Shown here piece by piece: positions 35,160-45,258 of a DNA stretch of 58,362 nt. The notes below the pieces were generated by a model, which saw nothing but the letters and a program-made list of their open reading frames with translations, had not been told where the DNA came from and ran no database searches. Each line of letters begins with the position of its first letter. Positions within the stretch are counted from its first letter, which is position 1. The stretch comes from Nitrospirota bacterium (lineage in GTDB: Bacteria > Nitrospirota > JACRHJ01). Both the position numbers and the translations under genes were made by a program. The DNA lies in NCBI GenBank assembly GCA_021789495.1, contig JAJYJM010000004.1, positions 52,841-111,202 on the forward strand. The letters run 5' to 3'.

Positions 35160-35981
35160 TTACGCGAAGCTCCCGGTGTCGCCCGGCTCTGCGGCGGTAT
35201 CGGACTCCTGCGCGGCGGGGATTTCATCAGGCTTTTCGCCGGTCGTCTCTTCCGACGCCGCCATGGACGCGGTCACGCGGCCTTCCACCTTGTCCCTGCG
35301 CCTCTGCCGGCCTTCCATAACGGCGTCGGCAATCTTCGTGGCGATAAGCTTTATCGCGCGGATGGCGTCGTCGTTTCCGGGGATTACGTAGTCTATGACA
35401 TCCGGGTCGCAGTTTGTGTCCACTATGCCCACGACGGGGATGCCGAGGCGCCTTGCCTCCATGACGGCTATGGCCTCCTTGCGCGGGTCTACCACGAACA
35501 CCGCGCCGGGAAGAGCAGGCATGTCCTTTATGCCGCCCAGGTTCTTAAGGAGCTGCTGGCGCTTCTTCTCAAGGGAGGATACCTCCTTCTTGCTTATCTT
35601 TTCGTAGGTGCCGTCCTCCTTCATCCGCTCAAGCTTCCTGAGCTTATCTATGCCCTTCCTGAGCGTCTCGAAGTTCGTCAGCATACCGCCCAGCCAGCGC
35701 TGGTTAACGTAATACTGGCCGCACCTCCCCGCCTCTTCCGCGACGGAGTCCTGCGCCTGTTTCTTTGTGCCGACGAAAAGGACGGGCTTTCCATTAGCCG
35801 CCGTGTCTGACACGAAATTATACGCCTCCTTGAACTTCCGAAGCGTTTTCTGAAGGTCGATTATATAAATCCCGTTTCGCTCCCCGAAGATATACTTCTT
35901 CATCCTGGGGTTCCATCTCTTCGCCTGGTGGCCGAAATGCACCCCGGCCTCAAGCAGCTCCTTCATCGTAATCACCGCCAC
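35160..35981 (-). CDS. rpsB: 30S ribosomal protein S2
   Basis: 273 residues from GTG 35981 ([19 protein letters not shown]), with GGAGGT six bases upstream; an ATG at 36011 is not supported. Signatures are [38 protein letters not shown] and [12 protein letters not shown]. The first about 235 residues are the normal S2 fold; the last about 40 are an acidic, Ser/Thr/Ala-rich tail, a common extra. It heads the rpsB-tsf-pyrH-frr unit, with a strong promoter at 36158-36186 and a long leader. Confidence 0.97.
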   Translation of the reverse strand: MAVITMKELLEAGVHFGHQAKRWNPRMKKYIFGERNGIYIIDLQKTLRKFKEAYNFVSDTAANGKPVLFVGTKKQAQDSVAEEAGRCGQYYVNQRWLGGMLTNFETLRKGIDKLRKLERMKEDGTYEKISKKEVSSLEKKRQQLLKNLGGIKDMPALPGAVFVVDPRKEAIAVMEARRLGIPVVGIVDTNCDPDVIDYVIPGNDDAIRAIKLIATKIADAVMEGRQRRRDKVEGRVTASMAASEETTGEKPDEIPAAQESDTAAEPGDTGSFA

Positions 35982-36152
35982 TTCACACCTCCGCTTGGTT
36001 GTTTCCTCCACCCCGGAATCTAAAGGAACCTCCGCCGAAAACCCGATAAACCGGGCTTGCGCGCCGAAGCACCCCCCTTAGTTGTGAAGCCGGCCACCCG
36101 GCCCGGGGTGTGCGAGATAAAATATCCGGCTATGGAATCCTGCCGGAAAACC
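35982..36152 (-). promoter_or_regulatory. Long rpsB leader (candidate S2 autoregulatory region)
   Basis: About 170 bases of untranslated leader follow the promoter. They contain several GC-rich inverted segments (CCGGGCCGGGTGGCCGG; CCCGG-TTTAT-CGGG followed by TTTTC, 36035-36055). Leaders of rpsB often bind S2 for feedback control. I cannot match a specific known motif here, so this is inference. Confidence 0.35.
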
Positions 36153-36157
36153 TGCAA

Positions 36158-36186
36158 TTTATAGCATAAAACACCCAACTATGCAA
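36158..36186 (-). promoter_or_regulatory. Sigma-70-type promoter of rpsB-tsf-pyrH-frr
   Basis: Minus strand: TTGCAT (-35, 36181-36186), a 17-base spacer, then TATAAA (-10, 36158-36163). Box match and spacing are close to optimal. It lies just past the 3' end of the DUF1571 gene. Confidence 0.8.
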
Positions 36187-36194
36187 GGAGTTTT

Positions 36195-36908
36195 TCAGAA
36201 ATGATAGCCCTTGTATCCCTCCGTAAACTCCGCGTTCTTCAGGCCGGGATTGATTTTCAAATCGCTGTAGCCGTAGCCCTCCAGGAAGCGGCCTTTCGGC
36301 CCGAAGACCTTGATTTTTATAGGAAGGCCAAGACCTTCGTCCACCCATAGCTCCATCTTCGGGGCATAGTAGCCTCTTTCAGGCATCTCCATTAAGATAT
36401 GCCGGGCCCTGCGCCCATAGACTTCGTCCTCGCCGAGGGACTTAAGCTTTAATACACCTTTCTCCCCGGCCCGCTTAAAGTTACTTTCGACTATCTCGAT
36501 GAGCCTGCCTATACCCACGTCGGTGATGGGATGGCGGTTCCCTCTCATCGCAATAGCGCCCGTCGGTTTCATGTGCAGAGTAATGAAACCTATCAGTCCG
36601 CCTTCGTGTCCGATGACCTTGCCGCCGTTCGCGCCTCTGACGTATAGCGCCTCCCTGCCCGCGTGCGGCCCCGGCGGCAGCCATTTCATGTATATTTTAA
36701 AAGGTTTTTTGAACTTCAGCAGTATCTTCTCCCTTGGCAGGACGCTTCCGTTTACCCGCTCCTGTTTGTAGAATATCGCCGTATAATCGTCCGCCTTCGC
36801 GTATGCGGCGCTCATGCCGGCGATGATTTTCGCCGGGTTTTCGGCCTTGGCCTGCGCGGATACGGCAAGACAGAGAAAAAAAACCGTTAAAATGGTTTTA
36901 CCCGTCAT
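36195..36908 (-). CDS. Exported DUF1571 (LolA-like fold) protein
   Basis: 237 residues. The signal peptide is about 1-22 (LTVFFLCLAVSAQAKA). The body shows the DUF1571 pattern DDYTAIFYKQERVNGSVLPREKILLKFKKPFKIYMKW, and later MELWVDEGLGLPIKIKVFGPKG, resembling LolA/LolB lipoprotein carriers in strand order. It is probably periplasmic; the exact role is unknown. It has no close partner: its 3' end abuts the rpsB promoter and its 5' end faces the divergent MBL hydrolase gene. No clear promoter was seen in the 30 bases between. Confidence 0.82.
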   Translation of the reverse strand: MTGKTILTVFFLCLAVSAQAKAENPAKIIAGMSAAYAKADDYTAIFYKQERVNGSVLPREKILLKFKKPFKIYMKWLPPGPHAGREALYVRGANGGKVIGHEGGLIGFITLHMKPTGAIAMRGNRHPITDVGIGRLIEIVESNFKRAGEKGVLKLKSLGEDEVYGRRARHILMEMPERGYYAPKMELWVDEGLGLPIKIKVFGPKGRFLEGYGYSDLKINPGLKNAEFTEGYKGYHF

Positions 36909-36938
36909 GTTTTAATAGTAGCACATCCTGCACAATTC

Positions 36939-36968
36939 TTGACTTTCCCCGCCTCCCTGTGCTATTTA
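36939..36968 (+). promoter_or_regulatory. Promoter of the MBL-fold hydrolase gene
   Basis: TTGACT (36939-36944), an 18-base spacer, then TATTTA (36963-36968). Transcription would start near 36975. The -35 TTG is in frame with the gene and could be mistaken for its start codon. Confidence 0.65.
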
Positions 36969-36998
36969 TTGCAAGTCGTTATCGAAGGGAGGAATGCC

Positions 36999-37823
36999 AT
37001 AAGCATCAGGGTCTGCACACTGGCCTCCGGGAGCAAGGGAAACTGTATATACGTCGAAACCGTGGGCCGGTCCAACGGCAATGCCCGAAGCCGGTCTACC
37101 GGCGGCAGCACGAAAATCCTTGTGGACGCCGGCCTTTCCCTGCGGGAGACCAAGACCAGGCTGAAGGCCATAGGCGTCAGCCCGGAAGAGATCTCCGCCG
37201 TAATAATCAGCCACGACCACCGGGACCACGTCCAGGGCCTGGGCCCGCTCGCGCGCGGCCTGGGCATCCCCGTTTATATCACCGAAAAGACCTGGAAGAT
37301 TGTTCACCCCTGGCAGGGCAACATATGCAGGATAGTCGAGTTCGAGGCCGGGACGGTGTTCGAGGTCGGCGGCATAACCGTCGAGCCTTTTTCAACCCCG
37401 CACGACGCGGCGGACCCCGTAGGCTTCTGCTTTTACGCCGGGAACGTGAAGATGGGCCTGGCGACCGACCTCGGCTATGCGACGGGCCTTGTCACCGAGC
37501 GCCTGAAGGGCTGCAACCTGCTGCTCCTTGAATCCAACCACGACCCTGTCATGCTGAAAGACGGCCCGTATCCCTGGCCGCTCAAGCAGCGCGTCGCCGG
37601 AAAGGAAGGACACCTCTCGAACGAAGACTCCGCGGCTCTCCTCTCCACGCTAATCCACTCAGGGTTGAAAAATGTGACGCTGGCCCACATAAGCCGGACC
37701 AATAACCTGCCCAGGCTTGCATATCAATGCGCAAGGGAAGCACTTGTGCGGTGTTCGTGCGAGGGAGAAATAGGAATAGGCGTGGCGGGGCAGGACAGCG
37801 TCGGCGAGATGATGGAGGGCTAA
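36999..37823 (+). CDS. MBL-fold metallo-hydrolase (YycJ/WalJ family), probable AUA start
   Basis: 274 residues counted from the ATA at 36999. YycJ-family enzymes are metallo-beta-lactamase-fold nucleases. The start VCTLASGSKGNCIYVE is the family signature; the metal site is SHDHRDHVQGLG, with a later ESNHDPVMLKDGPYPWPLKQRV and the C-terminal LAHISRTNN. No ATG, GTG or TTG lies between the probable transcription start (about 36975) and the conserved domain; GGGAGG (36987-36992) is correctly spaced for ATA 36999. About 14 residues (GRSNGNARSRSTGG) between two core strands come from a double palindromic repeat (37066-37103). The stop overlaps that of the convergent regulator gene. Confidence 0.87.
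   Translation: MSIRVCTLASGSKGNCIYVETVGRSNGNARSRSTGGSTKILVDAGLSLRETKTRLKAIGVSPEEISAVIISHDHRDHVQGLGPLARGLGIPVYITEKTWKIVHPWQGNICRIVEFEAGTVFEVGGITVEPFSTPHDAADPVGFCFYAGNVKMGLATDLGYATGLVTERLKGCNLLLLESNHDPVMLKDGPYPWPLKQRVAGKEGHLSNEDSAALLSTLIHSGLKNVTLAHISRTNNLPRLAYQCAREALVRCSCEGEIGIGVAGQDSVGEMMEG
37066..37103. repeat. Two GCCGGT...ACCGGC palindromes inside the MBL hydrolase gene
   Basis: GCCGGTCCAACGGC (37066-37079) and GCCGGTCTACCGGC (37090-37103), ten bases apart. They are translated in frame as a Gly/Ser/Arg insertion where family members have a tight beta-turn. Confidence 0.65.
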
Positions 37824-39061
37824 GCGTCTTCGACGCGTTCAACGACCATCTCCACCTCTCCGTCCGGCCCCATGATGGGGTCGGCATACACCATGAAATC
37901 CTGCCCGTCTGCCGAAATCTTCCTTGAAACGGCCTTTTTCGTCCGGACGGCCTCGCGTACGGGGCAGTTTTGCATCGGCTCCTTCATGCTGCAAAGGACC
38001 CAGCTGCACTTCTGCCCGACAATCTCCTTAACTTTGAACTTCACCCACTTTGCGATAGCCTCGTTGGCCATTATTATCGTATGGTCGGTATCCTGGATGT
38101 TTATCCTGTACGGCATGGCGTCGAGCACGGTCTGCCACTGGGCCTGGAACGCGGCCAGGACGGCGCTCAAGCTGTCATTGTCAACGGAGAGCGCAAGGCT
38201 GTTTGCGAAGCTCGAGATAAGCTTTATGTCCGAGGAGTTATAGTCCCTGCTTTCCGCCGAGAAAACTGACAGCACTCCGCGAACCACCCCCTTTACAATC
38301 AGAGGCGCGGCTATTCCGGACTTTATCCCGTGCAGCCTTATCTCTTCAGGGACAAGAAACCTCCTTTCTTCGGCGAAGTTCCTTACCACGGCGGGCTTTT
38401 TTATCTCGGAGACATACGAGACAAGACCCACGTTCCTTGACATGCCGCAGGTCTTGAGTTCATCGGCTTTCCCGCCGCCGACTGCCGCGACATACAGCTT
38501 TCCGCCGTCATGGCCCGATACCTTAAGCGCCGACGCCATTCCGCCCATGCTGTTCATAACTATCTCAAGGGCGGACCTGTATCTCTCATCCGGAGGCTTG
38601 ATGGCCAGGAGCGCGGCGGAAAAGGCGTTAAGCGCAAAGAATTCCCTGTTCTGATGCACTACCTCGCGGGTCAACTTCTGAAGCTCCTGCTCTGTGGGCA
38701 TCAAGTCCAGCGCCTTGTTTATGGCGGAAAAGAGTTTCTGGGACTCGAAGGGTTTCTTCAGGTAATCGGACGCTCCTCCCTTCATAACATCCACGGCAAT
38801 CGCCTCGTCTCCCCTGCCGGATATGGCTATAATTCTTGAGGACGGAGAAGACCTTTTAAGGCTGATGAGGAGCTCCATGCCGAATATGTCGGGGAGCATC
38901 AGGTCCTGGATGATAACGGATGGCTTGAACGAAGCGGCTTTATTGATGCCTTCCGCGCCGCTGAAGGCTATCTGGGTTTCAAAACCTTTTTTGGCCAGCA
39001 GAAGCCCCAGGAGGTTTGCGAATTCTTCGTCGTCGTCGATTACAAGGACTTTCTCGGGCAT
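37820..39061 (-). CDS. Response regulator with GAF and PAS domains (no known output domain)
   Basis: 413 residues from ATG 39061 (MPEKVLVIDDDEEF), preceded by AAGGAAAG. The receiver domain (about 1-120) has VIDDDEE, acceptor Asp in VIIQDLMLPDIFG (about residue 53) and Lys in YLKKPFES. A GAF domain (about 150-285) follows, then a PAS domain (about 305-410) with a Cys-rich loop (GQKCSWVLCSMKEPMQNCPV) seen in many redox- or haem-linked PAS modules. There is no kinase, GGDEF or DNA-binding domain, so output must be by protein contact. No cognate kinase is adjacent. It is convergent with the MBL gene, the two stops overlapping in CTAA. Confidence 0.88.
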   Translation of the reverse strand: MPEKVLVIDDDEEFANLLGLLLAKKGFETQIAFSGAEGINKAASFKPSVIIQDLMLPDIFGMELLISLKRSSPSSRIIAISGRGDEAIAVDVMKGGASDYLKKPFESQKLFSAINKALDLMPTEQELQKLTREVVHQNREFFALNAFSAALLAIKPPDERYRSALEIVMNSMGGMASALKVSGHDGGKLYVAAVGGGKADELKTCGMSRNVGLVSYVSEIKKPAVVRNFAEERRFLVPEEIRLHGIKSGIAAPLIVKGVVRGVLSVFSAESRDYNSSDIKLISSFANSLALSVDNDSLSAVLAAFQAQWQTVLDAMPYRINIQDTDHTIIMANEAIAKWVKFKVKEIVGQKCSWVLCSMKEPMQNCPVREAVRTKKAVSRKISADGQDFMVYADPIMGPDGEVEMVVERVEDA

Positions 39062-39131
39062 ATGTCTTTCCTTTTTAATACTTGAAAGCCAGTATATTTG
39101 ATATTCAAAAAAAAGCAAGATTAAATTTGGA

Positions 39132-41201
<2,070 letters not shown>

Positions 41202-41202
41202 A

Positions 41203-41877
41203 CTATTTTTCTTCCGCGTCAGACTTGCGGATGTAGAATGGCACAAGGGTCATGGGGTCCGATGTATTGCCCGCCGTGATTTCCTTAAGGCCACGGAAGG
41301 CCACAGCCGCGCCGGACGGGTAGCCGTATGCCTTCGGCGCGAAGAACGCCTGGCAGCAGAGCCGCTCGCCGAGTAAATCCCGGTAGACGTACGCCCCCTC
41401 GCCCACAAATACCGTCGGCTCCTCTATGATGTCCGCAAGTTTGTCCGGCGTAATAACCGTCGGCGGCAGGACAGTCCTTCTCGACGTATCGACCGCCTTG
41501 TAAATCGCGCAGTAGACCATCTTCTTGCGCGCATCCAGCACCGGCGCGATTTGGTGCCGGCAGTAAGGCAGGTTGTCCGCGAGGGCGTCGAGGCTATTCA
41601 CCGCCGCGACGGGCTTCCCCGAAGCATACGCCATCGCCTTCACCGCCGCAAGGCCTATGCGAAGCCCAGTGAACGAGCCGGGGCCTATGCTCACGGCAAA
41701 ACCGCCGATGTCGTCAAGCGTCAGGCGCGCGGACTTGAGCAGCGTGTCGATATGCTCCATCAGCCGCTCGGAGTGGGTCAAAGAAATATTTGTCCGCATC
41801 TCGGCTATGAGCGTGTCGTCTTCCACAATCCCAACCGCGCCCATCGTCGTAGAGGTGTCAAGTCCAAGGACTTTCAT
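41203..41877 (-). CDS. tsaB: tRNA threonylcarbamoyladenosine biosynthesis protein TsaB
   Basis: 224 residues. It is the TsaD partner in t6A synthesis. The N-terminal ASKHA-type strand is VLGLDTSTTMGAVGIVED; GGFAVSIGPGSFTGLRIGLAAVKAMA is the family signature. It lies tail to tail with ligA, one base apart. ATG 41877 has no strong Shine-Dalgarno. A palindrome (41884-41895) lies just upstream. It works with TsaE, encoded at 6377-6841. Confidence 0.95.
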   Translation of the reverse strand: MKVLGLDTSTTMGAVGIVEDDTLIAEMRTNISLTHSERLMEHIDTLLKSARLTLDDIGGFAVSIGPGSFTGLRIGLAAVKAMAYASGKPVAAVNSLDALADNLPYCRHQIAPVLDARKKMVYCAIYKAVDTSRRTVLPPTVITPDKLADIIEEPTVFVGEGAYVYRDLLGERLCCQAFFAPKAYGYPSGAAVAFRGLKEITAGNTSDPMTLVPFYIRKSDAEEK

Positions 41878-41883
41878 TAATGG

Positions 41884-41895
41884 AAGAATATTCTT
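41884..41895. promoter_or_regulatory. Palindrome AAGAATATTCTT before tsaB
   Basis: A perfect 12-bp palindrome, seven bases upstream of the tsaB ATG, followed by a T run on the plus strand. It could be an operator or part of the promoter. The rest of the gap to 42003 shows nothing recognisable. Confidence 0.3.
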
Positions 41896-42002
41896 TTTTC
41901 AATGGAATTTCAAACGAAAACGTCGGGGCATGATTCCGGGGCATTTATCAGGCTGGCGGCGCGCTTGCGGATGCTTACGGATGGGGCCTCGGAGGGCCGT
42001 TT

Positions 42003-42380
42003 TCACGCCGCCGCCCTGCCCCGCAGGATGTCCTTGTGGCTCCCGATATAATCCTTTATAGCTACAGCAGTATTGTGCTCTATTGATCCCTGGTCGTAAA
42101 GCAGGGTCACGGGCCTCTGCTCGGATTTCTCAAGGATTTTAACGAGTTGCGGAATTTTCTCATCCAACTCCCCGAAATATCCGCACTCGAATTCCGGCCA
42201 TCTCTCAGGCTTTCCGGAGAACCACGCCTGGCTGCCTTCCCCCGGGGCAATGTCCTTAAGCCAGAGGTCTATGCAGCCCTCCTCGTGCTCTATGTTCTTC
42301 GGCCAGCGCCGCTCCACGTAAATCCTGAAACCGTCGGTTTCTTCAATCTTTTCGCCAATTTTCTTTATCCTGATGTCCAT
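42003..42380 (-). CDS. DUF488-family protein, divergent paralogue
   Basis: 125 residues. It resembles the neighbouring DUF488 gene throughout: DGFRIYVERRWPKN, DLWLKDIAPGEGSQAWFSGKPERWPEF, RPVTLLYDQGSIEHNTAVAIKDYI. The usual LVDMLWPRG motif is changed to VERRWPKN, so function may have shifted. DUF488 proteins are small cytoplasmic proteins of unknown function. It starts 23 bases after the upstream paralogue on the same strand. A tandem duplication followed by divergence is likely. Confidence 0.85.
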   Translation of the reverse strand: MDIRIKKIGEKIEETDGFRIYVERRWPKNIEHEEGCIDLWLKDIAPGEGSQAWFSGKPERWPEFECGYFGELDEKIPQLVKILEKSEQRPVTLLYDQGSIEHNTAVAIKDYIGSHKDILRGRAAA

Positions 42381-42403
42381 CGAAACCTCTTGTCGGCCAC
42401 GCT

Positions 42404-42775
42404 TCAGGCCGCCCGTGCGGCTTCCGTTAATTTCTTCTCAAGGTACTCCTTCAGCGCAGCGGCGTTGTTAAGTTCTTGTTCTTTCGAGGAAAAAAGAAGC
42501 GTCACGGGCCGCCTTCCCGCCTCTTGCAATATGCGCTCAACGGCCTCCCTGTTCGCGTCTAACTCCTCGAAATAATGGGATTTAAACTCCTCCCAGCGCT
42601 CCGGGTCGTGAGAGAACCACCTGCGCAGGCCATCCGAAGGCGCGATCTCCTTTAACCATAAGTCAACACTCAGTTTTTCCTTTGAAATCCCTCTCGGCCA
42701 GAGCATGTCAACCAGTATCCTGAAACCGTCCGCCCTCGAAGGCGGGTCATATGTTCTTTTCGTTTTAATCTTCAT
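42404..42775 (-). CDS. DUF488-family protein, canonical paralogue
   Basis: 123 residues with the full DUF488 pattern: [48 protein letters not shown] and [25 protein letters not shown]. Function is unknown. It is the first of a two-gene unit. The start at 42775 lies at the edge of the repeat-rich gap; a run of A/T bases (42785-42805) could hold its promoter. Confidence 0.87.
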   Translation of the reverse strand: MKIKTKRTYDPPSRADGFRILVDMLWPRGISKEKLSVDLWLKEIAPSDGLRRWFSHDPERWEEFKSHYFEELDANREAVERILQEAGRRPVTLLFSSKEQELNNAAALKEYLEKKLTEAARAA

Positions 42776-42849
42776 AGTTACACCTTCTTATATAAAATAT
42801 AGCAGATAAATGGTTGTTTGTTCATTGTCCCGGAAAACCGGAAATCACA

Positions 42850-43121
42850 CCTTCCCCGCGCCCGGTTTTTGGCCCGGAACCCGCCCGCAGAGGCCAATTT
42901 CAGGCCCGTTTCCGATGCCGGGGGAAAATTCGGGAATTTACAAAAATAATTCAAAGTTGGCGAGGAGTTATCGTAGCTCATAGTAAATTCTCCTGAGAAC
43001 GAACTTTCCCGACCAATGAGATTTACTATTGATGTTCGGCTCGATATTATAAGTAAAACACATCGCCATTTCCGAGACCTTTAAAGTCAACTGTGGATTC
43101 TTCGCTTCGCTCGGAATGACA
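42850..43121. repeat. Intergenic repeat element, copy B (first copy at 915-1162)
   Basis: Matches copy A block by block: TTCCCCGCGCCC...CGATGCCGGGGG (42854-42923), GAACTTTCCC...GAGATTTACTATTG (about 43001-43030), and the 26-bp hairpin repeat at its end (43096-43121). It is about 270 bp. Spacer sequences between blocks differ. Confidence 0.7.
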
Positions 43122-43132
43122 GGCAAGAGCGA

Positions 43133-43185
43133 ACCCTCTCCCGGCGCGAAACCTGCGCCGCCCTCTCCCATGAAAGGGCGAGGGG
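43133..43185 (-). repeat. Two-hairpin palindromic cassette, intergenic copy
   Basis: Same layout as 7304-7350 and 43816-43863: ACCCTCTCCC, then GGCGC-(7)-GCGCC, then CCCTCTCCC...GGGCGAGGGG. Hairpin 2 differs in loop but keeps its pairing. No start codon follows, so this copy has no ribosome-binding role. Confidence 0.7.
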
Positions 43186-43200
43186 AAGAAAAGTCGCTGG

Positions 43201-43225
43201 ATTCCCGATTAAGGCATTCGGGAAT
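43201..43225. repeat. dRS3-like hairpin with variant loop
   Basis: ATTCCCGA-(9)-TCGGGAAT. Arms are the same as the ATTCCC-N8-GGGAAT copies at 18306 and 45418, but the loop is different. Confidence 0.65.
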
Positions 43226-43239
43226 GACGAGCATGATGC

Positions 43240-43348
43240 GGACGCGGGAATGGTAATGCCGGGCGCAATGAACTTAAGCCCCTGCAATGGCGGGCGGGAC
43301 GGACGCGGGAATGGTAATGCCGGGCGCAATAAACTTAAGCCCCTGCAA
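43240..43348. repeat. Direct repeat, two 48-bp units 61 bp apart
   Basis: Units 43240-43287 and 43301-43348 are identical except for one base (GCAATG versus GCAATA) and end CTTAAGCCCCTGCAA. Both begin near GGACGCGGGAATG, which resembles half of a dRS3 arm. No gene lies in 42776-43472; the whole gap is repeats. Confidence 0.8.
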
Positions 43349-43417
43349 CACGGGACACTGGGGCGGCATGATGCGGCGCGGGAATGACGGGCATGGGGCG
43401 GGGCGGCGTTCATGTCC

Positions 43418-43450
43418 GTCACCCCCGGACACCTTTAAACGGGGGCCCAG
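43418..43450. repeat. GTCACCCCCG...CGGGGGCCCAG hairpin repeat after glnB
   Basis: A copy of the 18260-18286 hairpin with a longer, altered centre, lying 23 bases beyond the glnB stop. It could mark the mRNA end but lacks a T run. Confidence 0.55.
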
Positions 43451-43472
43451 CGCCTTTCGTAGGGGCCGCCGG

Positions 43473-43871
<399 letters not shown>

Positions 43872-45197
43872 TTATTCTTCGAATATGTATCCGGACTCGC
43901 CGTGCTGGCTGTAGTCCAGGCCCGCCGCCTCGTCTTCCTCGCTTACCCTGAGGCCCATTACCGCGTCCATTACCTTCAAGATTATGCTCGTGCCGACGAA
44001 GGAGTATATTATGCTTGCGGCTACGGCAATCGCCTGGATACCGAGCTGCCTGGGGTTCCCGTAGAACAGGCCGTTTCCGCCGGCTGAGTTCACCGCGACC
44101 GTCGCAAACAGGCCCGTCGCCAGGGCGCCCCATGTCCCGCCGACTCCGTGCACGCCGACTACGTCGAGCGAGTCGTCATAGCCGAATTTCGGCTTCAGGG
44201 ATACCGCAGTGTAGCATAGCACGCCCGCGACAGCGCCGATTATCATCGAGGCCATGGGCGTAACGAAGCCCGACGCCGGGGTTATGGCGACAAGACCCGC
44301 GACGGCGCCGGAAGCCGCGCCAAGGACCGTCGGCTTGCCCCTGTGCATCCATTCCGCGAACATCCACGCAAGCGCCGCCGCCGCAGTGGCGAGGTGCGTC
44401 ACGACGAACGCAGTCCCGGCAAGGCCGCCGGACGTTACCGCGCTCCCGGCGTTGAACCCGAACCAGCCGAACCACAGAAGCGCCGCGCCCAGGACGGTCA
44501 TGGTGAGGTTGTGCGGCGGCATCGGCGTCCTCGGGTAGCCCTTCCTTTTGCCCATCATAAGCGCAGCCGCGAACGCCGCGACGCCGGAGCTTATGTGCAC
44601 GACCGTGCCGCCCGCGAAATCGAGCGCGCCGAGGTTGTGTATCCAGCCGCCCATGCCCCATACCCAGTGCGCGATGGGGTCATAAATGAATGTGCACCAT
44701 ATGAGCGTGAAGACGAGAAACGTCTTGAACTTGAAACGCTCCGCCACCGCGCCCGTGATGAGCGCAGGGGTGATGACGGCGAACATCATCTGGAAGACCA
44801 TGTAGACCTGGTGCGGAATTGTCGCCGCGTAGTCCGGGTTCGGGTTCTGGCCGACGTGGTTCAGGCCGAACCAGGAGAGGTCCCCGATTATATGATGAAA
44901 GTCCGGGCCGAAGGCGAGGGAGTAGCCCCAGAGCGCCCACTGCACCGACACCAGCGCGACGATTATGAAGCTCTGCATGATCGTGCCCAGCACGTTCTTC
45001 CTGCGCACCATGCCGCCGTAGAAAAGGGCCAGGCCGGGCGTCATGAGCATGACGAGCGCCGATGATATAAGCACCCACGCGGTGTCTCCGGAATCGACCT
45101 TCGGGGCCGGGGCCGTAGCCGCCACGGCAACGCCGGCAAAGCCCAATACCAGCAGGGCGACGGTCATTAAACCTGCAAGCTTCTTGATGCTCTTCAC
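43872..45197 (-). CDS. amtB: Ammonium transporter
   Basis: 441 residues from GTG 45197 (MKSIKKLAGLMTVALLVLG), with AAGGAGG upstream. It has a cleavable signal sequence (about 1-25) and then 11 membrane helices. The twin pore histidines are in GGTVVHISSGVA and VVGVHGVGGTWGA, and the signature DFAGGTVVHISSG is seen. The C-terminal tail carries the GlnK-contact region (MGLRVSEEDEAAGLDYSQHGESGY). It is paired with glnB in the usual amtB-glnK style, here in reversed order. A candidate sigma-54 promoter (45243-45258) fits nitrogen-limited expression. Confidence 0.96.
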   Translation of the reverse strand: MKSIKKLAGLMTVALLVLGFAGVAVAATAPAPKVDSGDTAWVLISSALVMLMTPGLALFYGGMVRRKNVLGTIMQSFIIVALVSVQWALWGYSLAFGPDFHHIIGDLSWFGLNHVGQNPNPDYAATIPHQVYMVFQMMFAVITPALITGAVAERFKFKTFLVFTLIWCTFIYDPIAHWVWGMGGWIHNLGALDFAGGTVVHISSGVAAFAAALMMGKRKGYPRTPMPPHNLTMTVLGAALLWFGWFGFNAGSAVTSGGLAGTAFVVTHLATAAAALAWMFAEWMHRGKPTVLGAASGAVAGLVAITPASGFVTPMASMIIGAVAGVLCYTAVSLKPKFGYDDSLDVVGVHGVGGTWGALATGLFATVAVNSAGGNGLFYGNPRQLGIQAIAVAASIIYSFVGTSIILKVMDAVMGLRVSEEDEAAGLDYSQHGESGYIFEE

Positions 45198-45242
45198 GTT
45201 ATTATTCCTCCTTTTTGAGTGGAAACTGTTCGGTATTTGCAT

Positions 45243-45258
45243 TACAAAGTCCGTGCCA
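45243..45258 (-). promoter_or_regulatory. Candidate sigma-54 promoter of amtB-glnB
   Basis: Minus strand TGGCACGGACTTTGTA: a perfect -24 element (TGGCACG), and TTGTA at the correct -12 distance in place of TTGCA. The one mismatch is in the GC pair. Transcription would start near 45231. I found no clear NtrC-type GCAC...GTGC pair upstream at consensus spacing. Confidence 0.5.

Noticed and set aside
43240-43348. CRISPR-like repeat-spacer pattern
   Set aside because: Only two 48-bp units with a 13-bp gap and no cas genes, so not a CRISPR array.
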